Program-made: the position numbers and the translations under genes
DNA from: Allantophomopsis cytisporea
Lineage: Eukaryota; Ascomycota; Leotiomycetes; Phacidiales; Phacidiaceae
DNA length: 64,000 bases
Direction of reading: 5' to 3'
Assembly: GCA_024752435.1 (NCBI GenBank)
Contig: CP103023.1
Coordinates: 1-64,000, forward strand
Notes under the pieces: generated by a model
What the model saw: the letters and a program-made list of their open reading frames with translations, nothing else
Database searches by the model: none
What the model was told of the DNA's origin: nothing
Shown: positions 1-11,983 of the stretch, piece after piece
Layout: each line of letters opens with the position of its first letter
Position numbering within the stretch: position 1 is the stretch's first letter

Positions 1-285
1 AGGCCTAGGAGCTTCGTACTCAACTTCAATCAATACTTTGTTACCTACCTTTGCCCACACCTTTGCCAGAGTATTAAGTTACGTACTTCGATACCAACAG
101 CAACTACTTAGTTTTACTGGAGAGCCCCTACCTCTTCGTATATCGTGCCAGTATATACAACTGCTGAGAAGCCTATACTTTGCTACCTACCCAGCAGCAA
201 GGACGTAACAATAGATTAATACTAATACTATTAGAAAGTATATAGTATTCTTTATAGGCGATAGTTAACTAACTTTGTATAGATA

Positions 286-470
286 GTAGTAGCTGCTACT
301 AACCTTTAGTAGCAGCTGCTACTAACTTTTAGCAAAAACGTTTAACAAGGACGTTTTGCCTGTATATACTAGGGTATATTGAAAAGTACGTTTGGCAAAG
401 ACGTTTAACAAAGATGTTTTGCCTGTATATAGCAAAGTACGTTAGGATATACGTTTAGCGAGCGTGTTTT
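286..470. repeat. Palindromic and ~71-bp tandem repeats
   Basis: A 14-base perfect palindrome (GTAGCAGCTGCTAC, near 309-322) sits beside a shorter sister copy just upstream. It is followed by two copies of a unit containing 'cgtttaacaa.ga.gttttgcctgtatata', about 71 bases apart (around 338 and 400), and a third, more diverged start near 450. Differences between copies are mostly C/T or G/A changes. No coding potential is seen. Confidence 0.6.
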
Positions 471-593
471 TACAACCTGCTATAATTTAGACCTTAGCGA
501 AAGTACAGATGGGAAGTATATAATTGTTAGGGATCCCGACGCTAGCAATCTCGCCAATACGTGCGGCCGCGCTGTTTTGTATGGGAGAATTTG

Positions 594-700
594 GCGAGGA
601 TGTTACGCGAGCGTTGGCGAGGATGTCACGCGAGCGTTGGCAAGGACGTTTTGGCGCTACGAATCTTTGGCGAGGACGTTCGGGCTTGGCGTTTGGGGAA
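594..700. repeat. 23-bp CpG-rich tandem repeat
   Basis: Two adjacent 23-base units (594-616 and 617-639) differ by one base (GATGTT versus GATGTC). They are followed by degenerate pieces carrying GGCAAGGACGTT and GGCGAGGACGTT to about 690. The patch is far richer in CpG than the flanking AT-rich DNA. It may be a satellite piece or a transposon fragment; I cannot tell which. Confidence 0.6.
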
Positions 701-1488
701 CACGTTCGCCAGCTAGCGGGCGTACATTCCGCGTGCGCGGCCGCGCATCATTTGTATGGGCGCACGGACGGGAAACGTGTTCGCCAACGGAACATAGTGT
801 TAGTAATGCAGTCCTAGAGTTACCTTCCGAATTATTCAAATACGGCGCTAAATTCGACGCCGAATTCGACGATGACGCTGCCGCAGCTACATCCCAAGGA
901 TATTGGCTTCTTTCTGGGCCGAATTCTCTGGACCAGACCACTAGCACGAATACAAATTCTGTCAATTTGCTTACTGCTTCCGGTTCTCCTGTTACCGGCA
1001 GCAGTAACCTAGCATCACTCTATACGGACGCTTTCGTGTTCTATAGCCGTATTTTGGGACTCTCTACGCCGTACGGCGCTACTTCAACTCTTCCCTAGCT
1101 GCTTACGCGGTTCCGCGTTACTCTGGTATACTCCGGAGCTTACCCCAATTGAAAAACGGTAAGCTTATACTTATAAAGCATGAATCAAATCAAATCGAAT
1201 CGAATCAATCTTTCGTTTCGTAATCATTGTTAGAAGTCCCTTGAATCAGGTGAATGGGTCGTAACAACTATGCGTTCCAGTAGTCAACTAGTAATAAATA
1301 CCTTTCTATATCCACTACACAGCTAACTAAAAACATCCTCAAACACCCGAACTTCGATCTGTATCGTTCACTCAGCGTAGTTGTATCTTCCAAATGAATC
1401 CTAGAAGACTTAGTTATTAAGTCTGAGACATAGCAGTCAGTGAATACGTACCTGATACTATACCAATGCGTATGGCGTTGCGAACCCT

Positions 1489-2582
1489 CTACGCCAAGTC
1501 CCAAATATTAATACTACCTTCCATATACTTCTCAGGTGGCGGAGGATATGTCTTTTCTATGTGAGGGGTTTCCACGTAGAACAGAAAGATGAATTGGGCG
1601 GCATGTGCTACGACTGATATCAAAAGTACTTTGTAGCTTGCAGCTATCATCGAGATACCGTAGTATCCAGCATATCCAACAGAGTACATCGGATGAGGAA
1701 ATATCTGGAATACTCCATCGAAGGTCAATTTTTGATCGGTCAGGTAGAAGAAATCTCCCCAGTACCAAGCATAGTCCTTCACTACTCTGTGGGCATCAAC
1801 CTTGACCCAGAGATTAAAGACAATGAGGGAAATGCCAATAATCCATCTGGTGATAGTCATAGCGAGATCTTCTCCGTCTGGGCGTCCTCCACACGATATA
1901 GCGAAAAGGCAATATGATGTGAAGTCACACATCAAAACCAAGTCCACCACTCTTCGAAAGACGAGCCAAGTATTGTACTCAATAGGAGCGTCATCAAAGA
2001 CATAATTTTCAGAAACCTTTCTCTCAAGCTCCATCTTGATCAGTTTGTTGAGCCAGGATCGCGAAGTTGGAGTACATGGATTTTCAAAGATATGGGATTC
2101 TTCTGCCCAGGATGTTAATCGTCGAGATTTTGATTGCATGTAAAGAAGCCAACCAATTCCGACGTTGTAACACCCTCGCCAGAATAAGAAGATGACCGCA
2201 AAGACCGGCTGTCTTGCAAAACGCGGTAGAACGTACATAACAAAAATAAGAAGAACGTTTGCGGTAATAACTATGCCATCAGAAATGCTATGCGGTTTTC
2301 GTGGATCCAGAAGCTGAGACACCATGTCATGAGTTTCTGGGACTATGAAGGCTAGGAAATTATTAGTCATAGTAGACATTAAGGGCGCTCAAATGTCTTG
2401 AACTGTATATACATACTGGTTCCATCAGGTGTTCTACCAAGGTGTCTTCGATCATCCTGGTTGGCACACGTCTCGTGACGGCCACTCTTCCTGAAATCGT
2501 TTCGCTCATTGAGAGCAGCTGCAGTACGTCTTTCTTTGATTGCTAGACTCTTTACAAGGAGATCTGAGGAATCTATAGCCAT
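1489..2582 (-). CDS. Cho2-like phosphatidylethanolamine N-methyltransferase, single-module (half-length)
   Basis: Two exons, 2582..2417 and 2351..1489, give 342 residues; the intron (2352-2416) starts GTATGT, has a GACTAAT branch site and ends CTAG. The protein matches the first half of fungal Cho2, which makes phosphatidylcholine from phosphatidylethanolamine in the ER: the N-terminal GRTPDGT/F(I)VPETHDMVSQLL signature (residues 49-68), about six hydrophobic segments, and HPMYSVGYAGYYG (275-287). Family Cho2 proteins are roughly 900-1000 residues with two such modules. This one stops after the PHIEKTYPPPP linker plus a short unrelated tail, and nothing downstream resembles the second module. 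The start was chosen as the first ATG in the exon carrying the RTPDGT signature. It is probably a truncated duplicate of the housekeeping gene, though no internal stop is seen and a single PEMT module could still fold. Function is uncertain. Confidence 0.8.
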
Positions 2583-4015
2583 ATTGTAGGTAGTAAAGAG
2601 AGGGGTTTGAATACAAGCTAACTTTCGGAATGTACTTTTGGTACGTCTTGTAATTCTTTGTTCTAAGACATTCAACAAGTAACTATGAAGATGTTTTAGT
2701 ACCCGTCATGATGGTTAGGAACTATTCTATCCATGTAAATAAACTTCGAATCATTACATTCAGCATGCCAGAAGCTTAGCCAGCTGAAGAGAACGACGCT
2801 AATGTACAGTCCGCTGAACTCACCGCTGAGTTCTTTCCCACCAAGTATTTACGCCGTACTTGCGCATGTCTATACATGTCAGTCCCTTGATGAGTAGCTG
2901 TGTTGAACTAGGGCTCATAGTACGCTCGCTATGTATAAACTGCATCTCAAGCAAAAGTATTGCTTGCGGCATTTCCTATAGCTGTTATCAAGGGACTAGT
3001 CCTTGTCCATTTATCTGCAAGCTGAGTTATAGACTTCTGTGGATCCTCTTCGACAGTCGGTGAAGACAGATAATGAGGTACCTTGCTTCTCCACCTAGAG
3101 ATCTATATCTCTTGTTCAATCTTATAGTCGAAATTTAAGTAGTTTCTTATGTGTGTGACAATAACGGAAACCCGGGTCCCTGCTGATGCGATTTACTATA
3201 CTACCAGAAACCGGCTCTTGCCGTTTGGCGTCATCAACGATGTTGATAGGGCTATACAGTACAACATTTGCTAAATCCTGTTTTTTGAGGAATATTGAGA
3301 TAGGAAGTAATCAGAAACTTTATTCATTTTAGAATGTTTTTTGATATTAAAACAAAATCTGGTCGACTTTAACCTGTCCTGTGGTACGATGTATAGGATT
3401 GGACAAAGATAGCTAGTCAGTATGTACATGAAATCGGTCGAACATAGCGTGTTTTGTGGTATGATCTATAATATTGTATTGTACAAGGATATATAGTCAG
3501 TGCGTACATAAATTCAGCTCAATTACGAGTGTATATGGCAAAGTTGGATTATACAGGGATATTTAGTCAGCGCGTTTACGAAATCGGTGAATTACAGCTT
3601 ATTATATAGCACTTGTGTGAAGTATTGTACAAGGATATATAGTCAGTGCGTACATGAATTTCTCTTGAGCTCTTTTGGGTACCTAGTGTAATTTACGGAG
3701 AGAGCAGAACATACTTGTCCTCCTAAAAGATATGAGTAAGACCGGGACATGGATAATGATGTGAAAGTAAGCGCTAGTCGATCTTTCCGCCGTCTCTACC
3801 GTATTAGAAGTAGCTAACTAGAGTGAGGGACAACTAGGAGATCCAGCACATCCGTTATCGGTATTGACTTGTTATCTATGATTAAGGCGCGGCTATTAGA
3901 CACGGCTTATATCAAGTCTCATATCATCTACCTTAAACATAGGAAGAAACGCCTTTTGTCTTCTTCCCAAGACGTCAGAAAATCATAGATTCTTCACTTG
4001 CGGTATCATAATAAA
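2583..4015. other. Intergenic stretch, no gene seen
   Basis: AT-rich. Holds a degenerate tandem repeat at about 3390-3660 (listed separately). The open frame at 2860-3063 has no recognisable content. No RNA gene was recognised. Confidence 0.6.
3395..3660. repeat. Degenerate ~73-bp tandem repeat, four units
   Basis: A core resembling 'gtacaaggatatatagtca' followed by 'gcgtacatgaaat' recurs at about 3403, 3479, 3551 and 3625. The second and fourth units share an identical 33-base core (3477-3509 and 3623-3655). Spacers also resemble each other (GTGGTA.GAT.TATA before units 1 and 2). Units 1 and 3 are more diverged, mainly by transitions. It lies about 350 bases upstream of the sulfotransferase-like gene. 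Confidence 0.75.
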
Positions 4016-4914
4016 ATGAGCACAACAAAATCGCAAGCGGGCCCATTCAAGGTCTCAGGACCAGATTATTGCACACAGGAAAGAACGGAACCAATGCAAG
4101 TCCTTGTAGTAGGCATGTTCCGCACTGGCACAACATCCATCACCACGGCGTTGAAAGAGCTGGACTACAAAGTCTTTGGAGATCGAGATGTCTACCATCG
4201 AGACCTTGGCGAGTTCTTCCGGCGTGCATCGAAGAGAAAATACAAAGGTGCTGGTGGGAAAGATTTTGGCTTGGAGCAATGGGAGAGCTTGTTTTCCTCA
4301 TCCACCGTATTCCTCACCACTATTTTTGTTCTGGTTACTGATGCTAATGTCATCTCGGGGGATAGGCAGTAGTTGGTCACGCAGGGTCAAGCTTTACGGA
4401 TGAGCTAATCGCTGCCTACCCTGACGCCAAAGTCATCTTGACCACAAGGGACGAAGACGCGTGGCTCGCCTCAATGATTGCTACGACGTGGGGAAACTAC
4501 GTTGGTTGGCTATCGGCGCTCGTCCGCTTTAATAGGCGTCTTTCATTGTTTCCTCCCACGCTGTTGAGCGAAGGGTTGCATACATACTATGAGGAAGTCT
4601 TTTGGAACGATTTGCCGCACCACGGCAAGCGTGTCTTCAGAGAACACAATGCTCACGTCAAGCGCATCGTCGCTCCTGAGAAGCTCCTTATTTATGATGT
4701 CAGGGAGGGGTGGGAACCCTTGTGTGAGTTTTTGGGAAAGAGTGTGCCGAAAACAGACTTTCCCAACCTCAATGACCAGGTCAAGTATAAGAAGGAGATG
4801 CTGCCTCATCGACTTATGTTGATGGCATATATTTTACTCCAGTTGGCTATAAAGGTCGTGAGTGTTACAGTAGTGGCTGTAGTTTTGTGGAGGATGTGGC
4901 TTCTTTGGAGGTAA
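4016..4914 (+). CDS. P-loop sulfotransferase-like protein (Sulfotransfer_4 type) with C-terminal membrane anchor
   Basis: Exons 4016..4306 and 4366..4914 join in frame (intron 4307-4365, GTATTC...ATAG, branch-like TGCTAAT) to give 279 residues. Near the N-terminus, VVGMFRTGTTS (31-41) is the PAPS 5'-phosphate-binding P-loop of this family. The motif ELIAAYPDAKVILTTRD, just after the intron, matches the second conserved block. The last ~30 residues form a hydrophobic helix ending in WRMWLLWR, a likely tail anchor as in many fungal members. Family members are annotated as sulfotransferases, but substrates are mostly unknown. The start is the first ATG in frame; the exon junction restores the family motif without a gap. 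Its neighbour downstream is an MFS exporter, but nothing shows joint regulation. Confidence 0.83.
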
Positions 4915-5857
4915 TGGATAGAAGTGGATTTAGTCGTTGCCAAGCTATTAGTCTCCATAAAACGGGTGGAATCACGCCATTGTGTAACGGCAAGTTAGAT
5001 CTATATATACTAATTGTCGGATAATCTGCTGCCTATATTAGTCTCACTCGCTTATTACACTTAAATTCAACGACATACCTTGTCTTGATTTATATTCTTC
5101 TACGTAGTCTTTTCGAATATTTCATGTGGTAGTGAGGCATGTAGCTATTCTCACAGATAGACGACATTAGTAGCGAACTTCACCCACAGATAAGGAACAA
5201 GAAGAAAATGTATCCATAAATCACGGGATTAATAAAATGGAACTAATGCTGCAGTTAGTATCGGCTTTCTTAGCTAGTATGTCGATCCCCGAACCTTTAT
5301 CTTCTACATCTCTGTAAAAAGACATACAACTGATCGTATAGACATGTATCAGGAAATAACCACGTTCATTGGTATCTTTACGCAAGATTAGGAATAGTCG
5401 CCTGAGACATTAGGCTCGACAGTAAATGTTGAGCTGTACCCCTCATCATTTTGTACCTTCGCAAATGCATCCTCCGGCTTATTTCCGTGGGTTGAATCAA
5501 TATCGTTCGTTGTAGAACTCGAGTGACCGTATCAGCGTTAGCCAAAATTCCCTATTCTCGCAAACAAAAAACAAAAGAAAGAAACTTTATTTTTATGACT
5601 GAGACATAGTAGATTTACGGAGAGTACTCTGATAATTTAGGGTAGCTTACGCTAGGATTACAGGCCAAGTGCACTAAAGCTTCCTACAGCGTGCGCCAGA
5701 ATCTCAGATAGAAGTACGCTGAAGATTCGGAAGTAGCGGTCTCGCAAGGCCCCTTGCGATACATTTTGTTTTGAAACATTCTCTGGTATGTCTTGTTTCT
5801 TATTTTTGCAACATAATCCATCAACTCCAGAGCCCCGAGAATTTCACAAATCGCAGA
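4915..5857. other. Intergenic stretch, no gene seen
   Basis: AT-rich spacer between the sulfotransferase-like gene and the MFS gene. No repeat or RNA gene recognised; the second half is the likely promoter of the MFS carrier. Confidence 0.5.
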
Positions 5858-7737
5858 ATGTCTCGTTTTATTCATTTCACTTTTGGCTATCTCTCTACTT
5901 CTGAGAAGGATATCTTTAAAAGAGGCCGAAGCCACGATGAACCACAGAGTGTCGAAGAAGGTAGGGTGGGGAATGACGAGATCCCTTTGAGTGATCGCAA
6001 CGATACAAAGAATACCCGAAACACAGAATACGTCGATGCAAGCTTGGAAATATCTTCCAGTAAGAAAGGCGAGGTTGAAGGAAAAGGAGATGTCGGAAAC
6101 ACAATACCTTTTAGCATCACCGCATCCACCCCGCCAACAGAGGACGCCGATGATGCCAGTATTGTTTCGTGGGACTCGCCTTCGGATCCATCCAACCCTC
6201 AGAACTGGCCTTCCTGGCGGCGCTGGGTCTTAATCACTCTCGCCAGCTTTATATCGTTTATTGCAGGGCTCAGCTCCTCAATGTTTGCACCAGCCATTCC
6301 AGCACTTCTAGATGAGTTTCACTCATCTAACACAGCACTTGGTTCCTTCATAATCACAATTTTTTTGCTGGGGATGGCGGCAGGACCACTTATCTTCGCC
6401 CCCCTTTCGGAACTATACGGTCGCCTTATTATCCAGCACATAGGCAATGTTGGCTTTCTCCTATTCACAGTGGTTATTGCGTTGGTAACCAACATAAGCC
6501 AACTGATTGTGTTCCGCCTGTTTCAAGGTGCATTTGCCTCGGTGTGCCTTACGAATGGCGGGGGCATCATCGCAGACACAACCCCGCAGCAGCAACGTGG
6601 CTTTGCACTCGGCATGTTTACTGTTGGCATACTTGCAGGTCCCGTGGTAGGACCTGTGCCGGGAAGCTTTCTCGCCGCAGCAAAAGGCTGGAGATGGATA
6701 TTTTGGTTGCTTTCTATTTTGGTAAGTACTTTCCTGACAAAAGATTTCTTTACAAGTCTTGTATACTTTTTCCATTATCCAGTTGCTTCTCTTTGGATTT
6801 ATAATAGGCTTACTGGCTCCAGATGGGATTCACCACTCTTCTGTGCTTTGTTTTCTGGCGCGAGTCATATGCACCGGTGATCCTCAATCGCAAAGCCGTC
6901 TACCTCCGAAAAGAGACCGGGAATATCTTGCTACGAACCAAATACGATACCGGACTTTCAGCTAGATTACAATTCAAGCGTACTATGGGCCGAGTTCTCA
7001 AAATCCTTGTGTACTCGCCTGTTGTGCTCGCATTGGCAATATACGTAGGATTGGCTAGCTCATACTTCTACCTGCTCTTCACGACATTAACTCCTATCTA
7101 TGAAAAGGTATATCATTTTAGCTCTAGCGTATCTGGATTGAGCTATATAGGAGTTGGCATTGGCTTTATGCTTGGACAGGCTATTTTTTCGTTCGGTAGT
7201 GATAGGATTCTACGGCGTATGGCTGCGAGAAAGAGTAATGCTGAGATGAAACCTGAGTATAGACTCGCTCCTTCCATCCTGGGTGGAATCTTGAGTCCTA
7301 TCGGGTTATTTTGGTATGGTTGGTCCGTTGAAAAACAAACACATTGGATCGTACCAATGATCGGCAGTAGTCTCATTGGGTTGGGGAATTCTCTCACATT
7401 CGTACGTTTCGGTTCCTTCCTCTCATTTTCGACTCTTACGCTGAGTATATGACATACTGATTCCGTTCCCTTCACACAGATAAGCGTTCAAGCATACACA
7501 GTCGATGCGTTCACCTTATACGCCTCATCCGCATTAGCAGCCTGCACTATGATAAGATCCGTGATGGGCACAGTGCTACCAATTGCGGCACCACAATTAT
7601 ATATGAAGCTCGGATATGGATGGGGAAACTCCCTCCTGGCTTTTGTTGCCTTGGCTTTGATGCCTATTCCAGGATTACTAATGCTGTACGGTGAGAGGAT
7701 GAGGCTTCACAATGCGGAACGGATCAAGAGACTTTGA
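5858..7737 (+). CDS. MFS drug/metabolite exporter, DHA1 type
   Basis: Three exons, 5858..6721, 6823..7401 and 7480..7737, all joined in phase 0 (introns GTAAGT...CCAG 6722-6822; GTACGT...ACAG 7402-7479), give 566 residues. A hydrophilic N-terminus of ~120 residues ends in SWDSPSDPSNPQNWPSWRRW, the usual lead-in of fungal 12-helix H+-antiporters of the DHA1 family. Helix 1-6 signatures follow: PAIPALLDEF, PLSELYGR (loop 2-3), LFQGAFASV and GMFTVGILAGPVVGPVPG (motif C of antiporters). The second half carries FLFWRESYAPVIL-like and later helices through LLMLYGERMR. Such carriers export toxins, antifungals or endogenous metabolites; the substrate is not readable. Intact, with no stop or frameshift. 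The first ATG (5858) fits the usual N-terminal length. Confidence 0.88.
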
Positions 7738-8005
7738 GCCGGTTAGAGGTCGCTAATTGACTCGAGTGAATTTCATTGTTTCTAGTGGCGTAAAGCGACT
7801 AGAAACAGGACATCAGCGAGTAAAGATTATAGCGTAGACATGAATACCATTATGCAAATACAAAACAGATTATGTGTTTAATACGTGAGCAGAGTTACCT
7901 ACTTATCTTGTCTGCTTCATAAGACCACACATACATTCAGATCCGCAGGCCAGAAGCACGGTTGTTAACTTTGTGAATTTCGTTGTTCTATAATAAGCTA
8001 TATAC

Positions 8006-9647
8006 TCACAAAATGAATTCTTCGTCAAGCCAATGGCGGAAGACTACTCTGCCCTCATCGAATGACGAACCATGGATGCGAACAATCAGCGCAGCATGAG
8101 CACGTCTAACCTTGTGAATATGAACTGGGTATTTGCGCCAACCAAGATTGTTCAACGTTTTAATCATGGAGAACTGATTTGGAGTCAAAGCTAATGTAGG
8201 AAAATCATCGAGCTGCCATACATCTGGCTTTTTCGACACAGCGTAACCCTCTCGCACTTTTGAAAACTGTAGTTCGCTCTTCGGTTTATCTGATCCATCC
8301 TGGAGAGGTTTTTTTTCGTCATCAAGCAGATACTCGTCAGGTTGTACACTGTTAAAGTCCTGATAGACATCCTCGGCAATTTCTTGCATGCTATTGATCA
8401 CTTGAGATATAGTCTCCTCTTTCATGCTCGTGGTTATCAGAGCTACGTTGTAGTCCTCAGACTGAATTCCAGCTAATCCTTTTTCATGCAGGTAGATTCT
8501 GTGAGGGCTTCGAACGGACTGGAAAATGTATGTAATGAACACAATTGTCCCAAATATGGGTATGAAAATGGCCATCCCCATGAAGAAAAGGAGACGACCG
8601 ACAGTCACGGGAGTATGTTTAATTAGTTGTGAATAATGGCTCAGGTCAACATCGTTACGATCAGTAGGAGTAATCGGCCCTCGAATATCGACAATGACGT
8701 TCCCGTAGCCTTCCAGGTACTTTGGTTTTATTGTGTCCAAATTGGTGTAAGGATCTGTCTTCGATATGGTTGTTGTATAGTATACAGCACTTGGATCATT
8801 GATAATATTACCGTAAAGGGTCCGTCGTTCGAATTTGGCGAGTCCTTTGATGAATATCGAATCCTGGTCTGCTAGTATCTCCAGCAAAGGCCTTCCCGTT
8901 CCTCGAAAGTTGTCTATCATAAACAATTCTCGCCCAGACGCGCAAAAAGCACGAGCACCCAGGACATTCATAATGTTATTGTGCCTGCAAGAACTTCAAG
9001 TCAGTGTTCCTATTCTGTAAAACAATACAGATAATGCTTGAGGATTGATTAAAGAAACGAGAGTTGTGCTTCGAGCGAAAGCTTATGGCACCACGAATAG
9101 AAAAGAAATTTTATTGTGGGCACAGAAGTACGTACCATCCTTTCAACGGAATTCTGGTACCCAGAAATGGGGATGCGAAAGCTGTGAAGTTCTACGCATA
9201 TTAGCATCCTTCTGACATAACTTAAAATCGAGCTTACCACTGGTGTAATATCATTGAAGAATCCTTGACTATCGAGCAAGCCAACGGCATACCGAGCGAC
9301 CAATCCTCCGAGAGAATAGCCAGCCATCGAGAACCGCTGTATCTTCTGTCCTCTTTTCGCCAAACCTTTCACCTCGTCTTCTATCTCCTGACAAAGCCGC
9401 TCCCCACCTAATTCAATGCCATCATATGTGAGGCTGCCACAATTACTCTTCGCAATAAGCAGATGAAGAGCATCGTTGGGATATTTCTCGCGAAGACTTG
9501 TAGCCATAACCTTGAGGTGATTTGGGTTTCCCCACAACCTATTTTTGTTCAGTACTGACTTCTGTAAGAATTAGAAGGCAGGTCATACCCATGAATAAGA
9601 ACGCAAAGGTGCTGCGCTTCATGACATCTATTTCCGTTGTATTTCAT
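8006..9647 (-). CDS. Lpl1/Rog1-type serine esterase (DUF676 lipase) with a membrane segment
   Basis: Four exons: 9647..9589, 9538..9238, 9191..9136 and 8984..8006. Introns 9539-9588, 9192-9237 and 8985-9135 are all GT-AG, and the total of 1395 bases gives 464 residues in frame. The N-terminal block HLCVLIHGLWGNPNH carries the oxyanion-hole HG; the nucleophile elbow GYSLGG puts the catalytic serine near residue 95; TAFASPFLGTRIP and NVLGARAFCASGRELF are conserved in yeast Lpl1/Rog1 relatives, which are lipid-droplet or monoacylglycerol lipases. A hydrophobic stretch at ~266-293 is a predicted membrane hairpin or helix. AHAALIVR near the C-terminus probably holds the catalytic His. Every splice junction restores family motifs. 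The gene looks intact. Confidence 0.87.
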
Positions 9648-11983
9648 GACTTTTGAAACAGTAAAGGGCAGACTATACAGTAGGGAAAAAGAAGCAATAT
9701 AGAAGACCAAAATTCTGACCAAAAGCAAACGCACGTTGAACAGACGACGGTTTACCAGATTTGGTCGTAGGTGCAAAACGAAGTCATGGAGGTGCGGAAC
9801 ACCTAAGAGGCACAGGGAGAGATAGTGCCACTGCATCTTTTCGTAACATTTAAATCCGGAATAAGCTGATTAAAGGATTCAGCTCTACCATCGTAACGTG
9901 AGCTTGTATATCGTTGTAAGATATCAACTGTGCCACTAACGGACTTAGATTTCTTACCCATGTGCGCTTTGACCCAGGAGGTCAGCAACTCATAAATTGG
10001 ACAATTTGTACACGGCGTATTTCTGACCAGAACATCTTTGCCGACAATGATTATAACCTGCGAAACCGGAATGTAGCTTTCACATATATCTCACCAGCTA
10101 ACATGCAATAGATCCTTGTACTGCATTATCTTCATGTTGGTCGGTTGTATTGGTTTCGCTCACGGTAAGCTCGGCTAACAAAACGGCAAATGTTGCTGGA
10201 CCCGTTGATGTAAGTACATTATTATTAATATATGTGTACAATAATACTATAATTAAGTATTTAAAGAAGCTACAAAGGGTATAAATTAAAAGAAAAATAA
10301 CTAGCTAGTATTACAGCCATATATCTAATGCTGTATCTTGTTGTCCCCGTTGTGTACTAATTGCTTTATTTTTATGTATATTGCCTTCTCCACTTCGCAT
10401 TGTACTTCTTGAAATAGGAAGAAGCCATATTTTTTATGTTAAACCAGATAGACATTGTTGATTGCACTAGTCTATAGAATCAGTCGTAAAATAGCGCCGT
10501 GAAATCTTGCTATGTACTACTAGGATAACCGAAATAGTGACTCCGAATGACCTTATTTTGCTGTAGACCACCTACACCACGCTACTACTTTGTCAGCGCG
10601 CTAAATCTACTTTAAGATAACGCTATCACTTTAGTCTTGTGAAATTGACTACTATTCTGTGCAAATTAAAAGTCTTATTTCCTCACTGCTGGTAGGAATC
10701 CGACAATACCGAACGATGCGCTGCTTCATCTACCTCTGGCATTTCCCAAGCATTTATCTCGGGAAATGAAATAAGAAGCGACACTTGACAGCACGACTTT
10801 GCGTCTACTTCTCACAAATGCCAGTCGAGCTCCTTTGCAGACTGAGTCCTGTGATTTATAAAAAGAGCTTTTTCTAGACGCACACGAGAAAAGGATGCAA
10901 GTTCACTGTCACGATAGGGTTCAAGTACTTAGTCAAGAAGATCTTTCTGTACAAATTCTCCATAGATTCCTTCACCAGATATGAATACAACAAACGAATT
11001 AAAATTCCAGTCAATAGCAACCCAGAAGTTAAATGACTCTGTATCACCACGATGCATCTGTAGAATACAATCCAAGTGACGTCTTTCGCAAGGGTACTAA
11101 GTAGCTCTTTCTCTTATCTGCTTCCCATCTATCAAACCAGTACGCGTATCACAACAGACTACATTTTTCTATTCTTGAAACCATAGAGAATATTCTAATC
11201 CTCAGCGATATCGCCTTGGCCTGCGCTAAGGTCTGATATAGCTTTTAGCAAGAGGCGCAGCGAGGAGATGCAAAACTCAAGAAAGAGCCCATCGATTTAT
11301 TATGGAGCAACGACCTTTGAGAATCTGAATCTACTTCGGCTTCCGGTCCTCATAGTTGCGAGAATTTTGAAGTTCAAGTGGTGATACATATACCCCCGTC
11401 TTTATAGCCTAGTATATTTGCCTACTGCGCCATTTCAATAGCGATCTCAGACGCACCGGCTCGACGGCATGAACGGGTAGGATTGATATACCTGCAGAAT
11501 GTGTAAGCACTTTCCTAAAACTAGAAATGTTTTCCTTGTCCATCTATCCACCAAGCGCCTTAAGAGCGGAGCGTTTTCCGCTTATCACAGAATTGAATTA
11601 GTACATATGATTAGTTGCTACATAGTCATTCAGAAACTTGATTGGCTGCAAGCACGGCCTCTGGTAAGGACATCCAGTTTCGCTTCTAAGACCCTCGGCA
11701 GGATAAGGATACGCGGAGAATCCCTCTTTATCAGCTGATTTCTACAATCTCATGAACATGGTTGCAGCTGTTGTTAGGGTCACACCTAGACATTAGTAAC
11801 TCAGCTATTTGAAATAACCTACACGAACCACTCATTGCTATGACAAACTGAAAACCTTACACCTTTGTTCTTCACCATTGAGATGTTAAAGAGCTCAGTA
11901 CTGTACCATAAGTGAAAGTGCATCCTGAATCTTGAGTTATAAATTAACGCAATCGATACCAAGCCTAAACAACTCCTTAAGCC
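9648..11983. other. 2.3-kb AT-rich stretch without a recognised gene
   Basis: Both strands have many stops. Fragments such as 11040-11330 read as longer pieces interrupted by stops and may be remnants of an old gene, but I recognise no family. A TATAAA box at 11938-11943 lies 40 bases before the ATG of the next gene. Confidence 0.5.

Larger units (their letters stand above)
1..1488. other. AT-rich gene-free end with short repeats
   Basis: No convincing gene. The first 500 bases are AT-rich with recurring 'cgttt..acaa.gacgtttt' words, then a CpG-rich patch (about 530-780) holds GCGAGG/ACGTT-type repeats. Open frames across 524-1098 are repeat-driven, have no recognisable domain and are not called. 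This looks like decayed repeat DNA with a less mutated island. Confidence 0.6.

Noticed and set aside
524..1098. Overlapping open frames of 97 and 173 residues at the left end
   Set aside because: They run through CpG-rich tandem repeats, have no recognisable domain, and overlap each other and a minus-strand frame. Better explained as repeat-driven.
1268..1504. Minus-strand frame just downstream of the Cho2-like gene as its possible continuation
   Set aside because: It has no hydrophobic helices or motif of the second Cho2 module; no splice joint gives a match.
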